64,000 nt of DNA from an uncultured bacterium (lineage in GTDB: Bacteria > Bacteroidota > Bacteroidia > Chitinophagales > Chitinophagaceae). Location of the stretch: positions 1 through 64,000 of the forward strand of contig CAIKEH010000013.1 of the NCBI GenBank assembly GCA_903826405.1, read 5' to 3'. The notes under the pieces were generated by a model, which worked only from the letters and a program-made list of their open reading frames with translations, had not been told where the DNA came from and did not search any database. Of the stretch, positions 9,399 to 18,466 are shown piece after piece (the stretch's first letter is position 1; each line of letters starts with the position of its first letter). The translations under genes and the position numbers were made by a program.

Positions 9399-12191
9399 TT
9401 ATTTGGAGAGGTTGATCTTTGCACTCAGGATGAAAGTGGTCCCCAGCCTGACTGAATTGATTACTTTGTCATTCGCTGGATCAAAGGCATTGTTCTTCGG
9501 GTTGGCATCGAACTTATAATACCAGTTGTAGGGTTGTGCCAGCAGATCGCTGATCGTCAGTTTGAGTTCCACTTTATCTTTCAGCACCTTCTTTGAAACC
9601 TGTGCATCAATGAGGTCACGTGAATTTTCGAAGATGTTCAACGCGCCACCGGTGACAGCTCTGTATTTCAATCTTGGGCCGATACGATTGTAAAGAATAT
9701 TGAATGAGAACCCATCATTGGGTGTCGAATAAGTCAGGCCGGCATTGATGAGATATGGCGACTGTCCCTGAAGTGGACTATTGAAATTCACGTTGCCGAA
9801 TTTCACGGAACCCTTTATGTAGGCGAGATTGGTATAGAATGTCAGTTGGTTGAAAAAATCTCCCCCAAGGAAACCAAGGCGTTTGCGTATCTCCAGTTCA
9901 GCACCGTATGCGGTAGCTTGAGTGGCATTCTCATAGGAAAGCACATCATTCCCTGCATTCACCTGTTCTATGGGGTGATCGAAATGCTTGTAGAAAACGC
10001 TGGCACTGATGATCTCACCTGAACCCGGGAAAAATTCATACCGCAGATCACCATTGGTATTTTTGCTTCGTTGCAGCAATGGATTGCCACGGATGACATT
10101 GTAATTCTCATAATCGAATACACTATAGCTGGCCAACTCACGGAACTCCGGTCTGTTGACCGCTTGTGAACCCGCCAACCGCAAATTGGTCTTGCTATTC
10201 AGTGACCAGGTGAGCAGGAAAGAAGGTAACACGTCCAGATCCTCCTTCTTGATGGTGGGTTGGTTCAACGCCTTCAGGTCCTGAGTGTATCTCTCCACAC
10301 GAACTCCACCAGTGAACTTCAAACTCCCCGAAATGAAGCCATCATACATGGCATAACCTCCGTTCATGAGAGCATGAGCCTTGTAATCCGTGGAGTTTGT
10401 GCCGATGGTGGCCAATGTGAGTCGGTATAGATCGATGTTGGCCGGATCAAAAAGATTGTTGAAGGTCTGATCCTTCGTCTCCTGGATGAGAATCCCATAA
10501 GGATCCAGTGTGGAATAACCCAAGGCGTCCACGACGACCTTGCGGTCACGATAATAATTGCTCAGACCGAATTTCAATTTCGCCTTTCTATTTCCTTTCA
10601 GGTCGTATGCGAAATTCACATTTGCACCATAGATGAATTCCTTCAGATCCGAATACACTCTACCAGCATTGCGGATCTCTGGTGAATTCTCATTGGCCAA
10701 TTTGATATAGTAATAACTGGAATCGTTGTTCGGGGTCCGGAAAGTGAGTACTTTTTGGTCCGGCTGGTGGCGGTAGGTGTATCCTACGGATCCGTTCCAG
10801 TCGAACTTCCACCTGTTACCCAGATTGTGAAGGCCTTCCAGGACCGAATTCAAGAGTCCATTCCCTGAAGCTTCGCTATTCTCACTTTTATAGAGAAAAG
10901 TATACGGGTCATTGGATCGGTCAAACCCTTTACGAAGGCCCAATGACCTGGAAAAATCGTTGTTGAAGATGTTCTTCCAGGAGATCTTGGACTGCCTGTA
11001 AGCATAGGTCAGGTTGAACAGGGCAGAGAGCTGGTTACGTTGATCATAATTATCCGTACGGTTCTGATACAGGTAGAACTTGTCGATCTGGTATTCATTT
11101 CTTTCCCTTTCCGAAACCTTTCGGGACGACCCGTAACCTATGGTGAGGATATAACCCAATTTCCTGTTCCTCTCCAGGATACGGGTATTTCCTGCAGTGT
11201 ATCCAAATGAAAAATTCGGATAGCTTCGATACGCGGGCGCTTGACCATAATCGTTTCCGAAATCCTTGGTGATGGCTTGTTTGGTCGCTGGTGGCTGATT
11301 GATGAATGAAGAGCCCCTATAGGGAATGTATGAAGCCGGTATTTCCCGGGAATCATCGAAAAATCCTATGGCATCATATTTCCCATCCGGGAATCCCTTA
11401 TAGAAATTCTTGAATGTGGTCAATGTATTATAACCCATGCCCAAGGACAATTCACTGATTGGTCTGGTGGGGTAGTCTTTTGTGCTGACTTTGATGGCGC
11501 CACCAGAGAAGTCACCGGGCAAGTCCGGAGTGGGTGACTTGTAAACGACCAGGTTATCTATAAGAGCGGAAGGAATAATGTCGAAGGCGAAAGCTTTCTT
11601 ATCTGGTTCCGTACTGGGGAGTACGGCATTATTCAGCAGGGATACATTGTATCGTTCATTCAAGCCCCTGACTATGACGAATTTATTATCCTGAACGGAA
11701 GCGCCAGAAACCCGTTTGAGCACATCACCCGTATTTCTGTCTGGCGACTTCCTGATGGCCTCTGCGGAAATGCCATCGGAAATGGAGGAACTGTTCTTCT
11801 GAAGTGCATATACGGAAGCCAGAGATTCCTTTCGAGAATTACTTCTGATCACCACTCCCTCCAACTCCTTACTTTTAGCCCTTGCAAGAGAAATATCCAA
11901 GTTTGCACCATTCTCTAATTGCAGATCGGATATTTCCTTTGTCTGAAAGCCTAAGCTGGATATCGTTAGGGTGTATTTCCTGCCTCTTTCCAGGATCAAA
12001 AAGAATCGTCCTTCTACATCAGTTGTTACCGTTTTGGCCGGATCGACAAGATTTACGGTGGCACCGGAAACGGGCGTGCTACTACCTTCTTCGAGTACTT
12101 TTCCCGAAATCCTGATCGTCTGAGCACGTACTGATACGGAAAATGCTATCAGCAGTGTCATACATAGGAAATGCATGTTGAGTCGGTTCAT
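9399..12191 (-). CDS. TonB-dependent receptor with carboxypeptidase-like N-terminal domain
   Basis: A 930-residue outer-membrane receptor: signal peptide (about 1-24), a carboxypeptidase-regulatory beta-sandwich (about 27-105), a plug domain (about 125-240) containing SPDRNTGDVLKRVSGAS and FVIVRGLNERYN, and a beta-barrel. It is shorter than SusC proteins and belongs to the receptor group commonly paired with non-SusD lipoproteins. The partner lipoprotein starts 32 bp downstream. Upstream, the gene diverges from an OmpR-type regulator across a 216-bp region. With the porin remnant and DUF47-PiT genes nearby, a phosphate-related substrate is the best guess, not a demonstrated one. Confidence 0.88.
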   Translation of the reverse strand: MNRLNMHFLCMTLLIAFSVSVRAQTIRISGKVLEEGSSTPVSGATVNLVDPAKTVTTDVEGRFFLILERGRKYTLTISSLGFQTKEISDLQLENGANLDISLARAKSKELEGVVIRSNSRKESLASVYALQKNSSSISDGISAEAIRKSPDRNTGDVLKRVSGASVQDNKFVIVRGLNERYNVSLLNNAVLPSTEPDKKAFAFDIIPSALIDNLVVYKSPTPDLPGDFSGGAIKVSTKDYPTRPISELSLGMGYNTLTTFKNFYKGFPDGKYDAIGFFDDSREIPASYIPYRGSSFINQPPATKQAITKDFGNDYGQAPAYRSYPNFSFGYTAGNTRILERNRKLGYILTIGYGSSRKVSERERNEYQIDKFYLYQNRTDNYDQRNQLSALFNLTYAYRQSKISWKNIFNNDFSRSLGLRKGFDRSNDPYTFLYKSENSEASGNGLLNSVLEGLHNLGNRWKFDWNGSVGYTYRHQPDQKVLTFRTPNNDSSYYYIKLANENSPEIRNAGRVYSDLKEFIYGANVNFAYDLKGNRKAKLKFGLSNYYRDRKVVVDALGYSTLDPYGILIQETKDQTFNNLFDPANIDLYRLTLATIGTNSTDYKAHALMNGGYAMYDGFISGSLKFTGGVRVERYTQDLKALNQPTIKKEDLDVLPSFLLTWSLNSKTNLRLAGSQAVNRPEFRELASYSVFDYENYNVIRGNPLLQRSKNTNGDLRYEFFPGSGEIISASVFYKHFDHPIEQVNAGNDVLSYENATQATAYGAELEIRKRLGFLGGDFFNQLTFYTNLAYIKGSVKFGNVNFNSPLQGQSPYLINAGLTYSTPNDGFSFNILYNRIGPRLKYRAVTGGALNIFENSRDLIDAQVSKKVLKDKVELKLTISDLLAQPYNWYYKFDANPKNNAFDPANDKVINSVRLGTTFILSAKINLSK

Positions 12192-12407
12192 TTTTCGCTA
12201 GATAAGAGGGTCGAAAGTAGAGGCGCCTGATTACCGATAGATGAACCGAACGACAACAAAGAGTTAATCCAATATGAACAACACGTAACATTAAGTTCAT
12301 TTTTTTCTAACCGTAAAGTGATGTTCTGGTCACATACGATTCTCAATATTTACAATTGTTAATATGACCAACCTTTCCAAAGAACTGTTTCAACCATATA
12401 AAAACGC
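12192..12407. promoter_or_regulatory. Divergent regulatory region between TonB receptor and response regulator
   Basis: A 216-bp AT-rich intergenic stretch. ATGAAC occurs at 12241-12246 and 12274-12279 (33 bp apart, about three turns), and its inverse GTTCAT at 12295-12300, giving a possible array of regulator half-sites. On the minus strand, TACTTTCG (+ strand CGAAAGTA, about 12211-12218) matches the -7 box TAnnTTTG in seven of eight positions and could serve the receptor gene. GTTAAT, the half-site of the palindrome before the DUF47 gene, also occurs at 12263 and 12358. Confidence 0.35.
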
Positions 12408-13091
12408 ATGAGCCAAGCCCGTAAGATCCTGTTCATCAATGTCCCCAATGTTTTGATCCGGGACACTGAATCACTTTTAGCAGATGAGGGTGCCGCCGTG
12501 ATCAATTCATTCGGATTTCAGGACTGCATGCAAATGGCCAGGATCCACATCCCCGAGGTATTCGTTATAGCTGAATTGTCAGATGGCAACCCAAAAGGAC
12601 TGGAGACGATCAATGAGCTACGCGAAAACAGGATCTTTGACCGTGCGCTCATTTTATACATGACAGGAACACAGGGCGAGGAAAGCCAGATGAAGGCTTT
12701 CAATGCTGGAGCAGAAGACCTTTTGCCCCTGGACATCAGCGCCAAAGTATTGGCAACACGGATCTCATCGCTGATCAAGAGGCTCAACCGATCGACTGTA
12801 GGCATCGATCTTAATGGAAATTTCCATGTGAACCCGGAATCACTTTCCGTGACTATCCAAGGTAGACACATAGATCTGGTCCGAAAGGAGTTCGAATTGC
12901 TTCATCTACTTTGTTCAGCACCCAATCGTATTTTCTACAGAAAGGAGATCTTCAATCATATCTGGAAAGGAAGCCAGTTGAAAAATGACAGGACGCTGGA
13001 TGTGCACATCAGGAAGATCCGCAAAAAACTGGGCATTAAAAACATCAAGACCATCAACGGCGTGGGATACAAATTCGAATGGAATGGGTAG
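12408..13091 (+). CDS. OmpR/PhoB-type DNA-binding regulator with degenerate receiver
   Basis: A 227-residue protein: an N-terminal receiver-like domain (1-125) and a C-terminal winged helix (about 133-225) with the conserved RTLDVHIRKIRKKL recognition region and INGVGYKF. The receiver fold aligns well (KILFINVP, PEVFVIAEL, YMTGT, GAED), but the usual acidic pair is N11-V12, the phosphate-accepting Asp is A55 and the catalytic Lys is L108; only T86 is kept. It therefore cannot use standard aspartate phosphorylation. No histidine kinase gene adjoins it. Its place between the TonB receptor and the porin/PiT genes suggests that it regulates them, perhaps in response to a ligand or protein partner. 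Confidence 0.88.
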   Translation: MSQARKILFINVPNVLIRDTESLLADEGAAVINSFGFQDCMQMARIHIPEVFVIAELSDGNPKGLETINELRENRIFDRALILYMTGTQGEESQMKAFNAGAEDLLPLDISAKVLATRISSLIKRLNRSTVGIDLNGNFHVNPESLSVTIQGRHIDLVRKEFELLHLLCSAPNRIFYRKEIFNHIWKGSQLKNDRTLDVHIRKIRKKLGIKNIKTINGVGYKFEWNG

Positions 13092-13190
13092 GCCATTGGA
13101 CGGAACATTTTCTAGCTCCCATTGACATAATCGGAGTGTCTCTGAGCGCGAGCTCCATTCCTTCAGGGGAAGTTCAGAGTTAATGCATGC

Positions 13191-14404
13191 TCAATCCTTT
13201 CCGAAAACAAAATAAAAAGTCAACCTGAAAACCAGGTCATGGCTTTTGTATTTTTTCCAGAGGACCGGGATTGACATATTTGTTCAACCAGATGTTCGGC
13301 ATGAAATGGACAAAAGATAAAGGCCTGCCGTGAAAAAACTTTCCTTGGTAACGGGATCATTATAGTTAGCCGTATGACCCACATATTTATTTTATACGGC
13401 ATTGTCGATCCTATTATCGGGATTGAACCGATCAAATCGCACAAACCATTTCAATCTTTTGGGGATGAACACCCCATTAGCGAATAGGGATATGCCCTTT
13501 GCCGTACCACTCCATGTATCCGTACCTACAGTTATCCTGGTCGCGAAATCTTCGTTTTTCAAGTTGTTGAGGTAGCCCTCTATTCCGAATGTGAATGCCG
13601 GAGTGGAATAGGAAGCGAAGCCCTTGATCATGCTCCTGGAATGATGCCAGGAAGGAATGTCGTTCAACTTCTCATAGTCTACATAAACATCGAAAGTCAA
13701 TTTCCTATTGATGAATAAAGCCCATACATCGGCATTGTACCACCTGAAATTGTCATTCTCCGGCCTGGCGCTCGTGCCATTTCCAGCCCTGACATAATAT
13801 CCGGATCTCCCGTCTTTCCCGTATTTGCACTGCACTGTGATCCCTGAATCACAGGAAGGAGTTCTACGTATATCTGTAACCCTCCAGTCAATGGGCCGAT
13901 ACCCCCAGATTTGCTCCGTAAAAATGGAATAAGCAGGTGTACCTACTTGCCCCAAAACGAGATCTGTCGCTTTCCAAATGTTCTTCCATCGCAGGTTGAT
14001 CAGTTTGATGTAAAAGGCGAGTTTAATATCAGCAAGGAATTCCCCGTTTGTAGTACCCGTTCCCGTGGTGATATAGTCCTCTGCCGCCAGCAGGATCGCG
14101 GTGCTGAACGTTCTGGAGATGTTGAAATCATAACCCAAATAGATCCACCTCATCTGGATTTTCGTGCGTCCCTGTGGTATGCTTGTATGTTGTTTGGATC
14201 CGCCACGTGCCAAAGTGTTTGTTTGGGGTTTATCATAGAGATCACCAAAAGCATAACCCCACAGGCGTCCAGTAGAGGGCTGCCCCTTTTGTACAGAGAA
14301 TCTGCATTCCTCAGGACCTGCGACAATAAAATGTTGATTACTAATAAATTAATAATTAAAATGGCCAAGGGCTTGACGGCGTCCTTGAGACTTTCCCTAG
14401 TCAA
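13191..14404 (-). pseudogene. Broken outer-membrane porin gene (several frameshifts)
   Basis: The longest open piece (13392-14213) encodes a barrel-porin body (RWIYLGYDFNIS, WKNIWKATDLVLGQVGTPA, WHHSRSMIKGFASYSTP, FVRFDRFNPDNRIDN). Upstream in the same frame, reading past the track start, GRLWGYAFGDLYDK continues the homology, while the hydrophobic signal-like N-terminus lies in another frame. Downstream, three further frame pieces carry NKYVGHTANYNDPVTKESFFTAG, then VHFMPNIWLNKYV, then the natural C-terminus SHDLVFRLTFYFVFGKD. At least four frame changes are needed, so the gene is decayed unless there are assembly errors. Similar intact proteins in Bacteroidota are annotated as phosphate-type porins (from memory). 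It is divergent from the DUF47-PiT operon. Confidence 0.8.
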
Positions 14405-14439
14405 ATGCGTGTTATTTCTTTCCTGTGAGAAAACACAAT

Positions 14440-14456
14440 GTTAATAAATTATTAAC
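14440..14456. promoter_or_regulatory. 17-bp perfect palindrome, candidate operator
   Basis: GTTAATAA-A-TTATTAAC is a perfect inverted repeat with a one-base centre. It can also be read as TTAA repeated at an 11-bp interval, the spacing used by OmpR/PhoB-family dimers. It lies between the divergent porin remnant and the DUF47-PiT operon, 35 bp upstream of the -7 box at 14492, where a -33 element is missing. This suits an activator site. Function is inferred. Confidence 0.4.
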
Positions 14457-14491
14457 TATACAATAAGTCCCTCAAGGGTGGGCGTAAAATC

Positions 14492-14499
14492 TATTTTTG
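14492..14499 (+). promoter_or_regulatory. -7 promoter box (TATTTTTG) of the DUF47-PiT operon
   Basis: Exact match to the Bacteroidota -7 consensus TAnnTTTG, ending 16 bases before the ATG at 14516. No TTG is present about 19 bp upstream, so transcription may depend on an activator at the palindrome 14440-14456. Confidence 0.55.
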
Positions 14500-14515
14500 C
14501 CAAAACTTGGAATCC

Positions 14516-15160
14516 ATGCTGAATTCATTCCTCAAGATATTCCTACCTAAAGACAGGGTTTTTTATGACCTTTTCGAGGAGGTCAGTGACAAGGTCAGGC
14601 AGATGGCTGCTTTGCTGAAGGAAGTGGTTTATGAACCCGATTTCGATAGGAGAACAGTCTTGATCGGGAAGATAGAGAACTTCGAACACCAGAATGATGA
14701 ACTCACCCACCGCATATTCACGGAATTGGGACGCAATTTCATCACGCCCTTCGACCGGGAAGACATTCACTATCTGGCCAGTTCGCTGGATGACATCGCA
14801 GATTACATATTCGCATCTTCAAAAAAGATCAATTTCTATCATGTCAACCCGCTGGACAGAGGCATGCAACGTTTTGCAGACCTCATCCTTCAGAGTTCTG
14901 AGCAGGTGCATAGCGCCGTCAAGGAACTGCGGAACATGAAGAATCTGCGCCTGATCACGGAATGCCTGGTCAAGATCAATAGCATAGAGAATCAGGCGGA
15001 CGACGTGTTCGACATGAGCATCGAACGCCTGTTCGCCGAGGAGCAGGATGCCAAAGAGGTTATCAAGATGAGAGAGATCTACCAGGTCATGGAGATTGCT
15101 ACGGACAAATGCGAAGATGCCGGCAATGTCATCGAGTCCATCATCGTTAAATACGCCTGA
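14516..15160 (+). CDS. DUF47/PhoU-like accessory protein of phosphate transporter
   Basis: A 214-residue, all-helical PhoU-like protein (LNSFLKIFLPKDRVFYDLFEE at the start, ENQADDVFDMSIERLF late), full length for DUF47. These cytoplasmic proteins associate genetically with PiT transporters and are thought to control or assist them. The ATG at 14516 was preferred over the track's upstream TTG (14507) because family members begin at this point. The PiT gene follows after 41 bp, so the two form an operon. The promoter region upstream has a -7 box and a palindrome, consistent with regulation. Confidence 0.93.
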   Translation: MLNSFLKIFLPKDRVFYDLFEEVSDKVRQMAALLKEVVYEPDFDRRTVLIGKIENFEHQNDELTHRIFTELGRNFITPFDREDIHYLASSLDDIADYIFASSKKINFYHVNPLDRGMQRFADLILQSSEQVHSAVKELRNMKNLRLITECLVKINSIENQADDVFDMSIERLFAEEQDAKEVIKMREIYQVMEIATDKCEDAGNVIESIIVKYA

Positions 15161-15201
15161 TCGATACAGGGTTAGCCTGCCCAAACCCATAATCAACGAC
15201 C

Positions 15202-16329
15202 ATGACACTGCTTGCAGTCATCATCATACTCGCCCTGATATTCGATTATATCAACGGGTTCCATGACGCCGCGAATTCCATCGCCACAATCGTTTCTACA
15301 AAGGTACTCACCCCCTTTCAAGCCGTACTCTGGGCAGCCTTGTTCAATGTGGTTGCCTTTTTCATATTCAAGGATCATAATGTGGCGAATACGATTGCCA
15401 AAACCGTTCACAAGGACGTCATAACCCTTCCGGTGATCTTGGCAGGCCTCATTGCTGCCATCATCTGGAACCTCTTGACCTGGTGGTACGGCATACCCTC
15501 TTCTTCATCTCATACCTTGATTGGTGGTTTCGCCGGTGCGGCGATAGCTCATGCCGGATTCGGCAGCATCGAATTGGAAAAGATCACCAAGACGCTCTCA
15601 TTCATTCTGCTCGCACCCCTGATCGGCATGATCATCGCCATGTTCATCTCCATAGTGACGATTGTCAGGAACATCTGGCTCAAACTGGCCATCATCACTG
15701 CCGCGGTCACCCTTACTTTGTATTATATCGACTTCAATCCGATCATAAGATATGGATTGGTCGTGATGACCATCATTTTCTGTATTTCCTATCTGATCGA
15801 TGCTTTGAAAACGCCCAATGCCTACAGGACATCGAACATGTACAAAAGGTTACAATTGGTTTCTTCGGCAGCGTTCAGCATAGGCCACGGTGGGAATGAC
15901 GCACAAAAGGTCATGGGGATCATCGCTGCCGCACTGGTGGCTAATGGCAATATTCAAGACTTAAAGGACATGCCTTACTGGGTACCTATCGCCTGTTACT
16001 GCGCCATCGGACTTGGCACCATGAGTGGAGGATGGAGGATTGTGAAGACCATGGGCACCCGCATCACCAAAGTCACCCCTTTGGAAGGAGTAAGCGCAGA
16101 GACTGCAGGAGCCATCACCCTTTTCATGACGGAGAAATTAGGCATCCCGGTCAGTACAACACATACCATAACCGGTTCCATCATTGGCGTTGGTGCAACA
16201 AAAAGACTTTCCGCTGTACGGTGGGGAGTCACCGTCAACCTCCTTTGGGCATGGATCCTGACCATCCCGGTAAGTGCCATAATGGCCATGATCATCTATC
16301 AGATCCTGAAATTTTTCATGCACCTTTGA
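15202..16329 (+). CDS. pit: PiT-family inorganic phosphate transporter
   Basis: A 375-residue inner-membrane protein with about ten hydrophobic segments. It has both inverted PiT signature repeats: DYINGFHDAANSIATIVSTKVLTP near the N-terminus and IGHGGNDAQKVMG in the second half. It imports phosphate (as metal-phosphate or with a cation) driven by the ion gradient. It is co-transcribed with the DUF47 gene upstream. This is the inner-membrane end of the proposed phosphate route, with outer-membrane passage through the TonB receptor or, formerly, the now-broken porin. Confidence 0.95.
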   Translation: MTLLAVIIILALIFDYINGFHDAANSIATIVSTKVLTPFQAVLWAALFNVVAFFIFKDHNVANTIAKTVHKDVITLPVILAGLIAAIIWNLLTWWYGIPSSSSHTLIGGFAGAAIAHAGFGSIELEKITKTLSFILLAPLIGMIIAMFISIVTIVRNIWLKLAIITAAVTLTLYYIDFNPIIRYGLVVMTIIFCISYLIDALKTPNAYRTSNMYKRLQLVSSAAFSIGHGGNDAQKVMGIIAAALVANGNIQDLKDMPYWVPIACYCAIGLGTMSGGWRIVKTMGTRITKVTPLEGVSAETAGAITLFMTEKLGIPVSTTHTITGSIIGVGATKRLSAVRWGVTVNLLWAWILTIPVSAIMAMIIYQILKFFMHL

Positions 16330-16397
16330 CTTCTACCCAGGTGATGATCCCGTGTTTTTGACAACCAAAATACGCGGTACCTATCCGATATTTTGAG

Positions 16398-16405
16398 CAT
16401 CTTTG
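16398..16405 (+). promoter_or_regulatory. Possible -7 box (CATCTTTG) before rfbA
   Basis: Seven of eight positions match TAnnTTTG; it ends 27 bases before the rfbA ATG. No -33 element at the expected spacing, so support is weak. Confidence 0.3.
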
Positions 16406-16432
16406 CGGGGTATTGAAAACCTCATCTTTATC

Positions 16433-17293
16433 ATGAAGGGAATCATCCTGGCCGGAGGATCCGGCACCAGACTCTATCCGATCACCTATGCGATCAGCAA
16501 ACAGATCATGCCTGTCTATGACAAACCCATGATCTATTACCCTTTGTCCACCCTGATGCTCGCAGGTATCCGGGAGATACTCATCATTTCCACACCTCAC
16601 GATCTTCCCAACTTCATCAAACTTTTCGGGGACGGCAATCGATTCGGCCTCGACATAAGTTATGCAGAGCAAAAGGAGCCAAATGGATTGGCACAGGCAT
16701 TCGTCATTGGTGCAGATTTCATCGGCAAGGAAAAAGTGGCTTTGGTTCTGGGAGACAACATTTTTTATGGTGCCGGGTTAGGGACTGTGCTGGCCAAGAA
16801 CAATGATCCGGATGGCGGCATTGTCTATGCTTATTCGGTCAGCGACCCCGAAAGGTATGGTGTGGTTGAATTTGATGCTCATATGAAGGCCATCTCTATT
16901 GAAGAAAAGCCCCTAAAACCGAAAAGTCGTTACGCCATACCTGGTCTCTACTTCTACGATAATGATGTCGTTCGGATCGCCCGGGAATTGAAACCTTCTT
17001 CACGCGGCGAATACGAGATCACGGATGTGAACAAGGAGTATCTAAGAATGGGCAAACTGAAAGTCTCTGTACTGGAAAGGGGTACCGCCTGGCTGGACAC
17101 CGGCACTTTCGATTCATTGATGCAAGCCTCTCTTTTCATTCAGGTCATCGAACAAAGACAAGGTGTCAAAGTTGCTTGCATCGAGGAGATCGCCTGGCGG
17201 AAAGGATTCATCAGTAAAGAAGAACTGATCACTTTAGCACGCCCATTAATGAAAAGCGGCTATGGCGAATATCTGATGAACTTAGTATCTTGA
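16433..17293 (+). CDS. rfbA: Glucose-1-phosphate thymidylyltransferase
   Basis: A 286-residue enzyme beginning [18 protein letters not shown], the nucleotide-binding loop of sugar nucleotidyltransferases, followed by [20 protein letters not shown], diagnostic of RmlA/RfbA. Other conserved pieces are [17 protein letters not shown] and GTAWLDTGT. It makes dTDP-glucose from dTTP and glucose-1-phosphate for cell-surface sugars such as rhamnose. The track adds ten residues from a TTG; the ATG at 16433 is the family start. galE follows after 34 bp. The rest of the dTDP-rhamnose pathway (rfbBCD) is not in the window. Confidence 0.96.
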   Translation: MKGIILAGGSGTRLYPITYAISKQIMPVYDKPMIYYPLSTLMLAGIREILIISTPHDLPNFIKLFGDGNRFGLDISYAEQKEPNGLAQAFVIGADFIGKEKVALVLGDNIFYGAGLGTVLAKNNDPDGGIVYAYSVSDPERYGVVEFDAHMKAISIEEKPLKPKSRYAIPGLYFYDNDVVRIARELKPSSRGEYEITDVNKEYLRMGKLKVSVLERGTAWLDTGTFDSLMQASLFIQVIEQRQGVKVACIEEIAWRKGFISKEELITLARPLMKSGYGEYLMNLVS

Positions 17294-17327
17294 CGATCCA
17301 TATACCGTCCATATTTAATTAAACCGA

Positions 17328-18383
17328 ATGAAAAAGATCCTGGTGACCGGAGGTTGCGGATACATAGGCTCCCACACTATTCTCGATCTTATTGAGAATG
17401 GATTTGAGGTCATCTCCGTAGACAATCAATCTCGCTCCAATAGCAAATTGCTGGATGGGATAGAAAAGATCTCAGGCGTCAAGGTCAAAAATTACAAGGT
17501 TGACCTATGCGATTTCGATGACACGCATGCCATTTTCACGGAAAATGATGATATCGCCGGCGTCATCCATTTCGCTGCATTTAAGGCAGTGGGAGAGTCA
17601 GTCGACAAACCACTCCTGTATTTCCACAACAATCTGAGTTCACTGATCAATTTGTTGCGTTGCGTGGAGGAATTCCAAACACCGCATTTTGTATTCTCCT
17701 CTTCCTGCACCGTCTATGGTAACCCGGATGCCATTCCCGTTACTGAACAAACCCCAATGAAAACGGCTGAGTCACCTTATGGCATGACCAAACAGATGGG
17801 TGAGGAGATCGTTTCCTCCTTTGCGAAAAAAGGGAAAACGAATTGTATTCTCCTACGCTATTTCAACCCGGCTGGCGCGCATCCGACGGCCTTGCTAGGT
17901 GAATTTCCCATCGGCCGTCCGCAGAACCTGACCCCAGCCATCACTCAAACTGCCATGGGCAAGATTCCGGAATTGACAGTATATGGGAATGACTACCCCA
18001 CTCGAGATGGTTCCTGCATTCGCGACTTCATCCATGTCTGCGACCTTGCCCATGCACATACCCTTGCCATCAAATATCTTGATGCCGGCAAAAATTCCTC
18101 TTCCTGCGATGTGTTCAACCTGGGCACCGGAAACGGTATCACTGTGCTCGAAGCGATAAAGGCTTTTGAAAAACAGACCGGTCAGACCCTGAACTACAAG
18201 ATAGGACCCCGAAGAGAGGGCGATGTTGTTGCCATTTATGCAAATAACGATCTTGCGATGGACAGATTGGGCTGGAAACCCAAATTCTCTTTGGATGATA
18301 TCATGTCCTCTGCCTGGAAATGGGAACAACAGATCAAACAAGATGAAGAATTCTTCTCCCGACAGAACTCCAGTCTCAACTAA
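17328..18383 (+). CDS. galE: UDP-glucose 4-epimerase
   Basis: A 351-residue short-chain dehydrogenase-like enzyme. The NAD-binding motif TGGCGYIGSH is at the N-terminus (GxxGxxG), the catalytic Ser/Tyr/Lys region is SSSCTVYG and YGMTK, and RYFNPAGAHP and NLGTGNGITVLE are typical of GalE. It interconverts UDP-glucose and UDP-galactose in the cytoplasm, serving polysaccharide synthesis. It sits 34 bp after rfbA in a probable operon for sugar nucleotides and is followed by the transketolase half-gene at 83 bp. Confidence 0.96.
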   Translation: MKKILVTGGCGYIGSHTILDLIENGFEVISVDNQSRSNSKLLDGIEKISGVKVKNYKVDLCDFDDTHAIFTENDDIAGVIHFAAFKAVGESVDKPLLYFHNNLSSLINLLRCVEEFQTPHFVFSSSCTVYGNPDAIPVTEQTPMKTAESPYGMTKQMGEEIVSSFAKKGKTNCILLRYFNPAGAHPTALLGEFPIGRPQNLTPAITQTAMGKIPELTVYGNDYPTRDGSCIRDFIHVCDLAHAHTLAIKYLDAGKNSSSCDVFNLGTGNGITVLEAIKAFEKQTGQTLNYKIGPRREGDVVAIYANNDLAMDRLGWKPKFSLDDIMSSAWKWEQQIKQDEEFFSRQNSSLN

Positions 18384-18466
18384 AGACATGTCCTGTTGAA
18401 AAATTATCCTCAGATGGGCATCAAAACCCGCCTCTTTGGCTTTATTTTGCCCTTCAATCAACTCCC

